A stretch of DNA of 44,629 nucleotides. Source: Salipiger thiooxidans. Lineage in GTDB: Bacteria; Pseudomonadota; Alphaproteobacteria; Rhodobacterales; Rhodobacteraceae. Shown one piece after another: positions 6,529 through 14,956 of the stretch; the first letter of the stretch is position 1, and each line of letters starts with the position of its first letter. The notes below the pieces were generated by a model. The model was not told where the DNA came from and did not search any database. It worked only from the letters and a program-made list of their open reading frames with translations. A program made the translations under genes and the position numbers. Location of the stretch: the NCBI RefSeq assembly GCF_900102075.1, contig NZ_FNAV01000029.1, positions 1 to 44,629 of the forward strand, given 5' to 3'.

Positions 6529-8142
6529 TCACTCCGCCGGGTTGGGTGCAAACGGGCCCTTGCCGTCATGGGTGCGCAGCCGGTGTTCGTGGCGCTCGGT
6601 CCACGTCTCGGTCTCGTCGACGTCCATGTAGGGTCCCTTGCGGATGTACTTGAGCATCAGGCTCATCTCGATGACGAAGAGCACCGTGTAGAAGATCACG
6701 AAGCCCGCCAGGGTGATGAGAAGGTCGCCGACGCTCAGGTGACTTGCCGAGAGCGCCGTGGGGAGCACCCCGTCGACGGTCCACGGCTGGCGCCCGAACT
6801 CGGCCACGAACCAGCCCAGCTCGGCGGCGATCCACGGCGCGGGGATGATGATCACCGCGAGCCGCAGCGCCCAGCGCGGGTACTGCCCGCCCCGGAAATT
6901 GCCGGTCACGAAGAAGTAGATCATCACCGCGATGAAGGCGAAGCCGAGACCCACCATCAGGCGGAAAGCCCAGAACAGCGGGGCAACGCCGGGGATCGTA
7001 TCCGCGGCCGCCTGCACGATCTGCGCCTCGGTGGCGTCGCGCGGATCGTCGACGTAGCGCTTCAGCAGGAAGGCGAAGCCAAGGTCGGCCGAATGCTCCT
7101 CGAAGGTCGCGCGGACCTCGGCGGGCGTGGCGTCGCGCTCGGCCCGGATGGTCATCAGCGCGTCATAGGCGATGATGCCCGAACGCACCCGCGCATCGGC
7201 CTCGGCCACGAGATCGTTGATGCCTGGGATCTCGGTGTCCAGCGAGCGGGTGCCGATCAGCCCCATGACCCAGGGGATCTCGATGGCGTAATGGGTCTCG
7301 CGCGCTTCCTTGTCCGGGAAGCCGATGGCGGTGAACGGCGCGGGGGCCGGGTGGGTCTCCCACATGGCCTCGATGGCCGCGAGTTTCATCTTCTGGGTGT
7401 GCGAGGCCGAGTAGCCGGACTCGTCGCCCAGCACCACGACCGAGAGCGCCGCGGCAAGGCCGAAGCTCGACGCGACCGCGATGGAGCGCCGGGCAAGTGC
7501 CACGTGGCGGCCCTTCAGCAGGTACCACGCCGAGACGCCAAGCACGAAGACCGACGCGGTGACGTAGCCTGCCGAGACCGTGTGCACGAACTTGGCCTGC
7601 GCCACCTCGTTGAACATGACCTCGAAAAAGCTGGTCATCTCCATGCGCATGGTGTCGGGATTGAACGCCGCGCCGACCGGGTTCTGCATCCAGCCGTTGG
7701 CGATCAGGATCCACAGCGCCGAAAAGTTCGAGCCCAGCGCCACGAGCCACGCAACGATCATGTGCGCGACCTTGCTGAGCTTGTCCCAGCCGAAGAAGAA
7801 TAGCCCGACGAAGGTGGCCTCGAGGAAGAAGGCCATCAGCCCTTCGATAGCCAGCGGCGCTCCGAAGATGTCGCCGACGTAGTGGCTGTAGTAGCTCCAG
7901 TTCATACCGAACTGGAATTCCATGGTGATGCCGGTCGCGACGCCCAGCACGAAGTTGATACCGAACAGGGTGCCCCAGAACTTGGTCATCTGGCGCCAGA
8001 TCGGACGGTTCGTCATCACGTAGACCGTCTCCATGATCGCCACGAGGATCGACAGACCCAGCGTGAGCGGCACGAAGAGGAAGTGATACATCGCGGTCAT
8101 CGCGAACTGCAGCCGCGACAACTCGACGATATCGAGTTCCAT
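6529..8142 (-). CDS. cydA: Cytochrome bd ubiquinol oxidase subunit I (CydA)
   Basis: The 537-residue catalytic subunit carrying haems b558, b595 and d. The N-terminus MELDIVELSRLQFAMTAMYH contains His20, equivalent to the b595 ligand His19 of E. coli. GAPLAIEGLMAFFLEATF holds the two conserved glutamates of the proton/haem region, QAKFVHTVSAGY the conserved His, and GRQPW the family signature. The length and the insert between GFPDKEARETHYA and IPGVAPLFWAFR indicate the long Q-loop type. The start at 8142 is chosen over the in-frame codon at 8169 because GGAG lies 8 bp upstream and the family begins MELDIVELSRLQF. A perfect FNR box lies about 190 bp upstream. Confidence 0.97.
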   Translation of the reverse strand: MELDIVELSRLQFAMTAMYHFLFVPLTLGLSILVAIMETVYVMTNRPIWRQMTKFWGTLFGINFVLGVATGITMEFQFGMNWSYYSHYVGDIFGAPLAIEGLMAFFLEATFVGLFFFGWDKLSKVAHMIVAWLVALGSNFSALWILIANGWMQNPVGAAFNPDTMRMEMTSFFEVMFNEVAQAKFVHTVSAGYVTASVFVLGVSAWYLLKGRHVALARRSIAVASSFGLAAALSVVVLGDESGYSASHTQKMKLAAIEAMWETHPAPAPFTAIGFPDKEARETHYAIEIPWVMGLIGTRSLDTEIPGINDLVAEADARVRSGIIAYDALMTIRAERDATPAEVRATFEEHSADLGFAFLLKRYVDDPRDATEAQIVQAAADTIPGVAPLFWAFRLMVGLGFAFIAVMIYFFVTGNFRGGQYPRWALRLAVIIIPAPWIAAELGWFVAEFGRQPWTVDGVLPTALSASHLSVGDLLITLAGFVIFYTVLFVIEMSLMLKYIRKGPYMDVDETETWTERHEHRLRTHDGKGPFAPNPAE

Positions 8143-8220
8143 GTTTCCGTCTCCTTGGTTGCGTGACATTGCACCCGCGGTCAGAGGGGAGACCTTCCGC
8201 GAGCGATAAGATATGTCACA

Positions 8221-8294
8221 GATTCATATTCAAGCGTGTGAATCGCCCGCACTTTCAATGCGATACGACTCAGCAAAATGTCCTTTTCAGACTC
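8221..8294. promoter_or_regulatory. Palindrome and four GANTC sites in the cydA leader
   Basis: GATTCA (8221-8226) and TGAATC (8239-8244) form an inverted repeat separated by 12 bp, which puts its half-sites about two helical turns apart, as expected for a dimeric regulator. Each half contains a CcrM target. Two further GACTC sites lie at 8267-8271 and 8290-8294, giving four GANTC sites in 74 bp. The region is also AT-rich for this genome. Confidence 0.45.
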
Positions 8295-8334
8295 GGCTTT
8301 CGCCCCCTGCTACACCCTGAGCCCGGCACCAGTC

Positions 8335-8348
8335 TTGATCTGGATCAA
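8335..8348 (-). promoter_or_regulatory. Perfect FNR/FnrL box upstream of cydA
   Basis: TTGATCTGGATCAA matches the FNR consensus TTGAT-N4-ATCAA exactly and is palindromic. It overlaps nothing essential: cydC stops at 8353 and cydA starts at 8142. If it acts at the class II position (-41.5), transcription of cydABX would start near 8300, with TAGCAG (about 8312-8307, minus strand) as a weak -10. This would let cydABX be induced by low oxygen independently of cydDC. Confidence 0.8.
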
Positions 8349-8352
8349 AATA

Positions 8353-10023
8353 TCAGACCTCTGGAATATATCTTTCGAGTTCCAGAACCCGGTCCGCCGA
8401 CTCAAGCTCCGCCGCCCGGTGCGAGGCAGTGACGATCGCCGTGTCTGGAAGGAATTCCCTCGCGCCTGCAAGCACTTGCCGTGCAGTCGGCCCGTCGAGC
8501 CCCTCGGTCGGTTCGTCCAGCAGCAGCAGCTTCGGACGACGCAACAGGGCCCGTGCAAGGACAAGACGTCGCGCCTGCCCGCCCGAAAGCCCGGCGCCCC
8601 CCTCACCCAGTTGTGACCGGATCCCGCCACGCGCCTCGACCGCGTCCTCGAGCGCCACGGCGCGCAGGACGGCGCGGGCGGCCTCCGGGGTCAGCCCCGG
8701 ATCGGCGAGCGCGAGATTGTCGAAGATGCTGCCCGACAAAAGTGCCGAGCGTTGCGGCACCAGCGTCACGACATCGCGCAGCGCCGCGGGCTCCCATTCG
8801 GAGAGCGGCTTGCCCAGCAGCAGCACCTCGCCGGCCGTAGCCGGTTCGAGCCCCACGAGCACGTCGAGCAGCGTGCTCTTGCCCGCACCGCTCGCGCCGC
8901 GGATCGCCAGCGTCTCGCCGGGTATGGCCGCGAAACCGAGGTCGTGCAGAAGCAGCCGCGACCAGCCCGGCCGGGCCAGCGACAGGTGCCGGACCTCGAG
9001 CACGGCGCCGGGAACCGCCGCCTGTGCCGGGCCCTTGCGCTCGGGCCTTGCCGCGACCTGCGGCTCGGCCAGCACCCGGGCGGCGGCGTCGCGCATCCGC
9101 CCGATCTCGGCCATGCCACGACGCAGCGGCACCAGCGTCTCGGCCAGCGCGAGCGCCACGAAGACCCCCACCGCCGCCAGCGCCGGGTCGAGGTTGTCGC
9201 CCGCGACCAGAACACCCGCCAGCGCAAAGGCCACGGCGGCGACCAGCGCCACGATGACCGACAGCACCATGCCCGCGCCGGTGTCGATGGCATCGAGACG
9301 GTCCATGGCGGCGCGGGCCTCGGCCTCGGTGGCGTCGAGAGACGCCCGCCAGCGCGGCAGCGTGCCCTGCAGGATCGCCTCGCGACGGCCCCGGAACAGC
9401 CCGATGGCGCCCTGCCGCAGGGTCTGCATCGCCGCCTCGGCGCGGCTCGACGGCTCGAGCGTCGCGCGCCCCACCCGCCAGAGCACCACGCCGCCGCCGA
9501 TCAGGTAGCCGAGCGCAATGGAGGCGGCGATCGCGTGCGAGGTCAGCGCCCAGAGCGCCACGAAAGCCGCGGCATGGGTGATCAGCGCCGCCGCCACCGG
9601 CAGCGCCAGCCGCAGCACGACCCCGTCGAGCGCATCCACGTCTGCGGTGATCCGCGTCAGTGCCGCGGCACCGCGCATCCGGCGCAGCTCGGGCATTGGG
9701 AAACGCTCGAGTCGGGCGAGCAGCGTCACCCGCAGACGCGCCAGCGCGCGCAGCGTCGCATCGTGGGTCAGCAGCCGCTCGCCGTAGCGGGCGGCGGCCC
9801 GGCCGAGCGCCAGCATCCGGACCCCCGCCGAGGGCCGGAACACGTCGAAGGCGATGCCGATGCCCGCGAGCCCGGCCATGCCAGTCGCGGTGATGAACCA
9901 CCCGGAAAGGCCGAGCAGCGCCGCGCCCATCACCAGCACCGTCACCGCCAGCACCGCACCGCGCCACATGGCGCGCGGCTCGGCGGTCCAGAGCAGCCGC
10001 AGGATCTGCCAGAGCTGTCTCAT
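8353..10023 (-). CDS. cydC: Thiol exporter ABC half-transporter CydC
   Basis: A 556-residue fusion of an ABC exporter membrane domain (residues 1-310, about six spans, beginning LLRLLWTAEPRAMWRGAVLAV) and an ATPase domain. The ATPase shows Walker A GASGAGKS, the signature LSGGQARR and Walker B LLLLDEPTEGLD. With CydD it exports cysteine and glutathione to the periplasm, needed for assembly of cytochrome bd and c-type cytochromes. Its ATG at 10023 overlaps the cydD stop by 4 bp (ATGA). It is named CydC rather than CydD because it is the second gene and lies next to cydA, as is usual in this family. Confidence 0.92.
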   Translation of the reverse strand: MRQLWQILRLLWTAEPRAMWRGAVLAVTVLVMGAALLGLSGWFITATGMAGLAGIGIAFDVFRPSAGVRMLALGRAAARYGERLLTHDATLRALARLRVTLLARLERFPMPELRRMRGAAALTRITADVDALDGVVLRLALPVAAALITHAAAFVALWALTSHAIAASIALGYLIGGGVVLWRVGRATLEPSSRAEAAMQTLRQGAIGLFRGRREAILQGTLPRWRASLDATEAEARAAMDRLDAIDTGAGMVLSVIVALVAAVAFALAGVLVAGDNLDPALAAVGVFVALALAETLVPLRRGMAEIGRMRDAAARVLAEPQVAARPERKGPAQAAVPGAVLEVRHLSLARPGWSRLLLHDLGFAAIPGETLAIRGASGAGKSTLLDVLVGLEPATAGEVLLLGKPLSEWEPAALRDVVTLVPQRSALLSGSIFDNLALADPGLTPEAARAVLRAVALEDAVEARGGIRSQLGEGGAGLSGGQARRLVLARALLRRPKLLLLDEPTEGLDGPTARQVLAGAREFLPDTAIVTASHRAAELESADRVLELERYIPEV

Positions 10024-11669
10024 GCCACGCCCTCCCCCACCGGTACGATCCGTCCCATCGCCGCCGCGAGCGCCGGGTCGTGGGTTGCGACGATCACCGT
10101 CCGCCCCCCTTTGGCGAGCGCCACCAGCGCCTCGGTGATCGCGGCCCCGTTGGCCGCGTCCAGATCCGCCGTCGGCTCGTCGGCAAGGATCACGTCGGCA
10201 CCGCTCAGGAAGGCCCGCGCGATCAGCAGCCGCCGTGCCTCGCCGCCCGAGACACCGGCGCCAGTCTCGCCCAGCACCGTCTCGAGCCCCTCGGGCAGTG
10301 CCGCGACGATGCCCTCGGCCCGGGCGTCGCGCAGCGCGGCATTGAGGTCGGCGCCACTGTCATGCGGGTCGAGAAAGCGCCTGAGCGTCATGTCGGGCAC
10401 GTGCACGCTTTGCGGCACGTAGGCGATGCGCGCGCGCCAGGCGTCGGCGATGCCGGCGGTCAGCGGCTGCCCGGCGACGACGACCTGCCCCTCGGCGGGA
10501 GCCAGCAGGCCGGCCAGCAGGTCGAGCATGGTGGACTTGCCCGCGCCGCTCGGACCCGACAGCGCCACGCTTTCGCCCGGCCCGACCTCGATATCCGGCA
10601 GCGCCAGCCGCTGCGCCCCGCGCAGCACCGTGACGCCCCGCAGCGCCACCGAGGCGGGCCCCGCCAGCGGTGCGGCCTGCGCGCCCTGCCCCAACACCGG
10701 CGCGGTGTCGTCACCGGCCAGCGCATCAAGCTCGTCCGCCACGGCCTCGGCTGCCGCCTTGTCGTGCCACGCGGCGGCAAGATCGCGCAGGGGCTGGAAG
10801 AACTCGGGCGCCAGCAGCAGCAGGAAGATGCCCTCGCTCAGCGTCAGCCCGCCCCAGCTGCCCCAGGTCACCTCGCCGAGCAGCGAGAAGCCCACGAAGA
10901 CCGCCACCATGGCGACGCCGATGGCTGCGAAAAGCTCGAGCGTGGTCGAGGAGAGGAAGGCGATGCGCAGCACCGCCATGGTGCGGGCGCGCAGCCCCTC
11001 GGCGCGGGCCTCGAACGCCGCGCGCGAGGCATCGCCCGCGTTCAGCAGCAGGATGTCGGGAAGCGCCGCGATACGGTCGATGAGCAGCGTGTTCATGTCG
11101 CCGATCTCGACCATCTGGCGGCTGCTCGCTTCCTTGGCGGCCATGCCCACCAGCGCCATGAACACCGGGATCAGCGGGCCCGCGATCAGGAAGACGAGCC
11201 CGACCGCCCACGAGACGTAGAAGGCCAGCGCGAGGATCAAGAGCGGCACCAGCCGCGTGCGCGCCATGGCGGGACGGTAGCGGGTGATCCAGGGGCCCAG
11301 CACCGCGAGCTTCTCGGTCAGCATCGCCGCGAGCGCCGCCGACGAGGCCCCGGCGCCGGGGCGCAGCGCCTCGCGCGTCAGAAGCTGCTGGCGCAGGTCG
11401 TGGATGACCCCATCGGCCGCACGGAAGGCGAGCCGCGCCGCCACCCGGTCGAGTCCCGCCCGCGCGATGCCCACCGCCGCAAAGCCCGCCGCGACCCCGA
11501 GGCTGGCCGAGCCCGGCGCCCCGGAGAGCCAGCCGCCGATGCCCCAGGAGATCAGCAGCGCCTGCAGCGGCCAGGCCGCCGCCGCGAGGGCAGAAAGCAG
11601 GGCGGCACGGCGCAGGGTGGCCTGGGCCTTTGCAGGAAGCAGCCGGTCGGGGGACGCGCGTCTGGCCAT
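10020..11669 (-). CDS. cydD: Thiol exporter ABC half-transporter CydD
   Basis: A 549-residue partner of CydC. The membrane domain includes LAFYVSWAVGLVFLIAGPLIPVFMALVG, a CydD-typical stretch, and EVTWGSWGGLTLSEGIFLLLLAPEFFQPLRDL before the ATPase domain (Walker A GPSGAGKS, signature VSGGEARR, Walker B VILADEPTADLD). The ATG at 11669 is preferred over the in-frame TTG at 11684 because AGAGG lies just upstream. It is the first gene of the cydDC pair; no FNR box was seen in the 200 bp upstream, in contrast to cydA. Confidence 0.92.
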   Translation of the reverse strand: MARRASPDRLLPAKAQATLRRAALLSALAAAAWPLQALLISWGIGGWLSGAPGSASLGVAAGFAAVGIARAGLDRVAARLAFRAADGVIHDLRQQLLTREALRPGAGASSAALAAMLTEKLAVLGPWITRYRPAMARTRLVPLLILALAFYVSWAVGLVFLIAGPLIPVFMALVGMAAKEASSRQMVEIGDMNTLLIDRIAALPDILLLNAGDASRAAFEARAEGLRARTMAVLRIAFLSSTTLELFAAIGVAMVAVFVGFSLLGEVTWGSWGGLTLSEGIFLLLLAPEFFQPLRDLAAAWHDKAAAEAVADELDALAGDDTAPVLGQGAQAAPLAGPASVALRGVTVLRGAQRLALPDIEVGPGESVALSGPSGAGKSTMLDLLAGLLAPAEGQVVVAGQPLTAGIADAWRARIAYVPQSVHVPDMTLRRFLDPHDSGADLNAALRDARAEGIVAALPEGLETVLGETGAGVSGGEARRLLIARAFLSGADVILADEPTADLDAANGAAITEALVALAKGGRTVIVATHDPALAAAMGRIVPVGEGVA

Positions 11670-11871
11670 GAGGACCTCTTGCAAGCAATTGGTTCGCCTG
11701 CCCCTTTAGCCACGGTGGAGGGCCCATGGCAAATCCCGGGTCCGCGGCACTCCGCCACCCCTGCCACGGCGCGCCCGCGCAAACGCCCCTCGGCGACGGC
11801 GGAAAAACGGTTTCCCCCGCGCAGCGCCCGGTCTACTGTCCGACCGTTACCGCATCCCTCGCGAGGACCCC

Positions 11872-12624
11872 ATGACCGACTATGCCGGACGCCTGCGGCT
11901 TGGCGTCAACATCGACCACGTCGCCACCGTGCGCAACGCCCGTGGCAGCGCCTATCCCGACCCGCTGCGCGCCGCGCAGATTGCCCAAGAGGCCGGTGCC
12001 GACGGCATCACCGCGCATCTTCGCGAGGACCGCCGGCACATCTCGGACGCGGATATCGACGGGCTCATGGAGAGCCTGAACCTGCCGCTGAACCTCGAGA
12101 TGGCCGCCACCGACGAGATGCAGGCCATCGCCCTGCGCCACAAGCCGCACGCGGTCTGCATCGTGCCCGAGAAGCGCGAGGAAGTGACCACCGAGGGCGG
12201 GCTCGAGGTGGCGATGAACGAGAACCGCCTCGCCCATTTCATCGACCCGCTGCGCGAGGCCGGCTGCCGCGTGTCGCTGTTCATCGGTGCCGACAAGGCG
12301 CAGGTGGCGGCCTCGGCACGCATCGGCGCTCAGGTGGTCGAGCTGCACACCGGCCACTACTGCGACCTCCACGCCGAGGGCCGCTTCGACGAGCGCGACG
12401 CCGAGCTCACGCGGCTGCGCGACATGACCGCTTATGCCCATTCGCTGGGGCTCGAGGTCCACGCCGGCCACGGGCTGACCTACGACACGGTGAAGCCGGT
12501 CGCGGCCTTTGCCGAGGTGATCGAGCTCAACATCGGGCACTTCCTGATCGGCGAGGCGATCTTCCGCGGCCTCGGCCCCGCCATCGCCGAGATGCGGCGG
12601 CTGATGGACGAGGCGCGGGCGTGA
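11872..12624 (+). CDS. pdxJ: Pyridoxine 5'-phosphate synthase PdxJ
   Basis: PdxJ condenses 1-deoxy-D-xylulose 5-phosphate with 3-amino-2-oxopropyl phosphate to give pyridoxine 5'-phosphate, the last ring-forming step of DXP-dependent vitamin B6 synthesis in the cytoplasm. The 250-residue TIM-barrel protein shows the family blocks [51 protein letters not shown] and [11 protein letters not shown], with [11 protein letters not shown] near the end. Its length matches the family. The start at 11872 follows GCGAGGACC. acpS comes 46 bp later, the usual alphaproteobacterial order. Confidence 0.97.
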   Translation: MTDYAGRLRLGVNIDHVATVRNARGSAYPDPLRAAQIAQEAGADGITAHLREDRRHISDADIDGLMESLNLPLNLEMAATDEMQAIALRHKPHAVCIVPEKREEVTTEGGLEVAMNENRLAHFIDPLREAGCRVSLFIGADKAQVAASARIGAQVVELHTGHYCDLHAEGRFDERDAELTRLRDMTAYAHSLGLEVHAGHGLTYDTVKPVAAFAEVIELNIGHFLIGEAIFRGLGPAIAEMRRLMDEARA

Positions 12625-12670
12625 CCGCGCCCGCCCACTACTGCCTCGAGACCTCGCGCGGGAGCGCACG

Positions 12671-13075
12671 GTGATCCTCGGAATCGGCACCGATCTCGCC
12701 AACATCGACCGCATCGCGGGCACACTCGAGCGCTTCGGCGACAGGTTCCGCAACCGCGTCTTCACCGAGACCGAGCAGCGCAAGGCCGAGCGCCGCGCCG
12801 ACGTCGCGGGCACCTACGCCAAGCGATGGGCGGCCAAGGAGGCCTGCTCGAAGGCGCTCGGTACCGGGCTGCGCATGGGCATATCGTGGAAGGACATGGC
12901 GGTGACCAACCTGGCCAGCGGCCAGCCCGTGATGCACGTGAGCGGCTGGGCCAGGGAGCGGCTCGACGCAATGACGCCGCCGGGACACGAGGCCATCATC
13001 CACGTGACGCTGACCGACGATCACCCCTGGGCACAGGCCTTCGTGGTGATCGAAGCACGGCCGGTCGGGGCCTGA
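12671..13075 (+). CDS. acpS: Holo-[acyl-carrier-protein] synthase AcpS
   Basis: AcpS transfers the 4'-phosphopantetheine arm from CoA to apo-ACP, activating it for fatty-acid synthesis. The 134-residue protein has [14 protein letters not shown] with the Mg-binding Asp8, and [15 protein letters not shown] with Glu57, the two conserved metal ligands. The start is GTG at 12671, with GGGAG about 6 bp upstream. It follows pdxJ on the same strand, but the lepB-rnc-era genes that usually come next in this group are absent; a convergent cobalamin gene and a repeat element follow instead. Confidence 0.95.
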   Translation: MILGIGTDLANIDRIAGTLERFGDRFRNRVFTETEQRKAERRADVAGTYAKRWAAKEACSKALGTGLRMGISWKDMAVTNLASGQPVMHVSGWARERLDAMTPPGHEAIIHVTLTDDHPWAQAFVVIEARPVGA

Positions 13076-13123
13076 GCCGGCGCCTGGCGAGGCTTGCGTC
13101 GCGCCGTGCGGGAAGGGCGGGAT

Positions 13124-13160
13124 GCCTCCGGCGGGAGTTTTTCTGGCAAGATGAAGGGGC
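13124..13160 (+). repeat. Dispersed repeat, copy A
   Basis: A CTCCggcgGGAG mini-hairpin is followed by GAGTTTTTCTGGCAAGATGA and AGGGG, matching the conserved tail found at three other places in the window (29889-29949, 30060-30120, 37672-37734). It lies between the convergent acpS and cobalamin adenosyltransferase genes, where it may act as a terminator. A weak CCACgtgtGTGG stem with six T follows at about 13187-13206. Confidence 0.65.
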
Positions 13161-13218
13161 GGGCGCCCAAATTTCGGGAGCGCGCGCCACGTGTGTGGGT
13201 GTTTTTTCGCCGCTTTGG

Positions 13219-13791
13219 CTAGCGGTTGGCGCCCGGGACCCAGAGCACGTCGGCGCGGCCGTTGTGGTTGGAGATGCGCGAGGCCACGAAGAACCAGTCG
13301 CTGAGCCGGTTGAGGTATTTCACCGCGTGTTCGTTCACCTCCTCGACGGAGGCGAGCTCTACGGTGCGGCGTTCGGCCCGGCGTGCGACCGTGCGGCAGA
13401 CGTGCAGATGCGCCGCCAGCGCCGAGCCCCCGGGCAGCACGAAGCTGCGCAGCGGCTCGAGATCGGCGTTCATCGCGTCGATCTCGGCCTCGAGCCGGTC
13501 GACCTGCGCGGCAACCATGCGCAGCACCGGGTAGCCGGCCTCGGCGTCCTTCGAGATGTCCGGGCGACCGACATCGGCGCCAAGGTCGAAAAGGTCGTTC
13601 TGGATCCGCGCCAAAGCCTCGGCGAGAGCGCCCTCGGCGTGGTGCCGGGTCACGCCCAGCGCCGCGTTGAGCTCGTCGACGGTGCCATAGGCCTCGACCC
13701 GTGCATTGAACTTCGGCACCCGGGTGCCGTCGACCAGCGCGGTGTCGCCCTTGTCGCCGGTGCGGGTGTAGATCTTGTTGAGCACGACCAT
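13219..13791 (-). CDS. PduO-type cob(I)yrinic acid a,c-diamide adenosyltransferase
   Basis: The enzyme attaches the 5'-deoxyadenosyl group of ATP to Co(I) corrinoids, making adenosylcobalamin or its precursor. The 190-residue protein opens MVVLNKIYTRTGDKGDTALV, the PduO-family ATP-binding motif, and keeps the later blocks GTVDELNAALG, IQNDLFDLGAD, FVLPGGS, HVCRTVARRAER and YLNRLSDWFFVASR. The start at 13791 has GGGGAGG just upstream and lies 2 bp after the stop of the twin-TM gene, so the two are translationally coupled. It is unrelated in sequence to the CobA/CobO type. Confidence 0.93.
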   Translation of the reverse strand: MVVLNKIYTRTGDKGDTALVDGTRVPKFNARVEAYGTVDELNAALGVTRHHAEGALAEALARIQNDLFDLGADVGRPDISKDAEAGYPVLRMVAAQVDRLEAEIDAMNADLEPLRSFVLPGGSALAAHLHVCRTVARRAERRTVELASVEEVNEHAVKYLNRLSDWFFVASRISNHNGRADVLWVPGANR

Positions 13792-13793
13792 GG

Positions 13794-13997
13794 TCAGCCT
13801 CCCCTGCGGATCAGGACGAAGATCACGATCAGCACCACCGCCACGAACTGCGCGATGATGCGCCAGCGCATCGCCTTGTTTGCATATTTCTTGTTGAACT
13901 CGCCGCCCTTGGCAAAGGAGCCGATGCCGAAGAGCAGGATCAGGACGACCACCAGCATGACGCCGGCAACCGCCAGGAACAATGGATCGTCTCGCAT
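13794..13997 (-). CDS. Twin transmembrane small protein (HIG1-domain-like)
   Basis: A 67-residue protein with two hydrophobic helices (about 6-26 and 47-63) joined by a positive loop FAKGGEFNKKYANKAMRWRI, the pattern of HIG1/twin-transmembrane proteins of Rhodobacterales. Mitochondrial HIG1 relatives modulate respiratory supercomplexes; for the bacterial ones the role is not settled. AGGGAGA precedes the ATG at 13997. Because it sits 2 bp before the adenosyltransferase start and in the same direction, they are almost certainly co-transcribed. Confidence 0.8.
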   Translation of the reverse strand: MRDDPLFLAVAGVMLVVVLILLFGIGSFAKGGEFNKKYANKAMRWRIIAQFVAVVLIVIFVLIRRGG

Positions 13998-14059
13998 CTC
14001 GTCTCTCCCTCCCAGGCTTCGCCAGAGACATAGCCGGTCGCGACGGAAAAGCGAACCGC

Positions 14060-14893
14060 CTATCGGGCGCGGTCGATCAGCGTATCCAGCGCGGCGGTCG
14101 GCAGGATCCGCCGCAGCCGCCCCATCAGGTGGGTGGGCACGGTCACGTAGTAGCGCGGCTTCGGGCGCGGGTGCTCCAGCGCTCTGGCCAGCACGTCGGT
14201 CACAGCCGAGGGCGGCAGCTCGAAACGGTCCTTCGAGGGCGAAGCGTAGAGCCGCCTGAGCAGCGAAGTCTCGTACTGGGCGGCGCGGGGCGAGGCCTTC
14301 CAGTCGAGCCATTTCTCGAAATAGGGCACCGAGTTGGCGCGGATCCGCGAGGTGATCGGGCCGGGCTCGATCAGGATCACCTTGATGTCGGTGTCGCGCA
14401 TCTCGATCCGCAGCACGTCGGTCAGCCCTTCGAGCGCGAACTTGGACGAGACATAGGCTCCACGCCACGGCATCGGCACAAGCCCCAGCACCGAGGAACA
14501 GTTGACGATCCGCCCGTGCCCCTGCCGCCGCATCACCGGGATCACCGCGCGGGTGAGCGTGTGCCAGCCGAAAAAGTTGCCCTCGAAGATCTCGCGCAGG
14601 GCGCCGGTGGGGAGGTCCTCGACCGCGCCCGGCACCGCGAAGGCGCCGTTGTTGTAGAGCGCGTCGAGCGTGCCGCCGGTCGAGCTGAGCACCTGGTCCA
14701 GGGCGCGGGTGATGCTGGCCTCGTCGGTGTAGTCGAGCTGGGGGCTCGCGAAGCCCTCGTCGCGCAGGCGGGCGCAGTCCTTCTCCTGCCGGCAGGCGGC
14801 GAAGACGCGCCAGCCGCGGGCGCGCAGCCCGTGCGCCGCGTCATGGCCGATCCCCGAGGAACAGCCTGTAATGAGAACGGATCTGCCGGTCAT
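14060..14893 (-). CDS. Short-chain dehydrogenase/reductase
   Basis: A 277-residue classical SDR. The dinucleotide-binding motif GCSSGIG spans residues 10-16, NNGA (a variant of NNAG) 81-84, and the catalytic set is Ser134 with Tyr147 and Lys151 (YVSSK). The substrate cannot be assigned; the 30-residue C-terminal extension rich in Arg/Pro (HPRPKPRYYVTVPTHLMGRL) resembles SDRs acting on lipid-like or hydrophobic substrates. It is upstream of the twin-TM gene, with a 62 bp gap, in the same direction. Confidence 0.85.
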   Translation of the reverse strand: MTGRSVLITGCSSGIGHDAAHGLRARGWRVFAACRQEKDCARLRDEGFASPQLDYTDEASITRALDQVLSSTGGTLDALYNNGAFAVPGAVEDLPTGALREIFEGNFFGWHTLTRAVIPVMRRQGHGRIVNCSSVLGLVPMPWRGAYVSSKFALEGLTDVLRIEMRDTDIKVILIEPGPITSRIRANSVPYFEKWLDWKASPRAAQYETSLLRRLYASPSKDRFELPPSAVTDVLARALEHPRPKPRYYVTVPTHLMGRLRRILPTAALDTLIDRAR

Positions 14894-14956
14894 GCGCGCC
14901 CTTTCCTGCCTGTCGCGACCGGCGTAAGCCAGCCCGGCAGGGGGCGCAAGCGTGGC

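Noticed and set aside
10080..12674. 864-codon plus-strand open frame
   Set aside because: It runs antisense through cydD and then out of frame through pdxJ, both certain genes, and has shadow-type composition.
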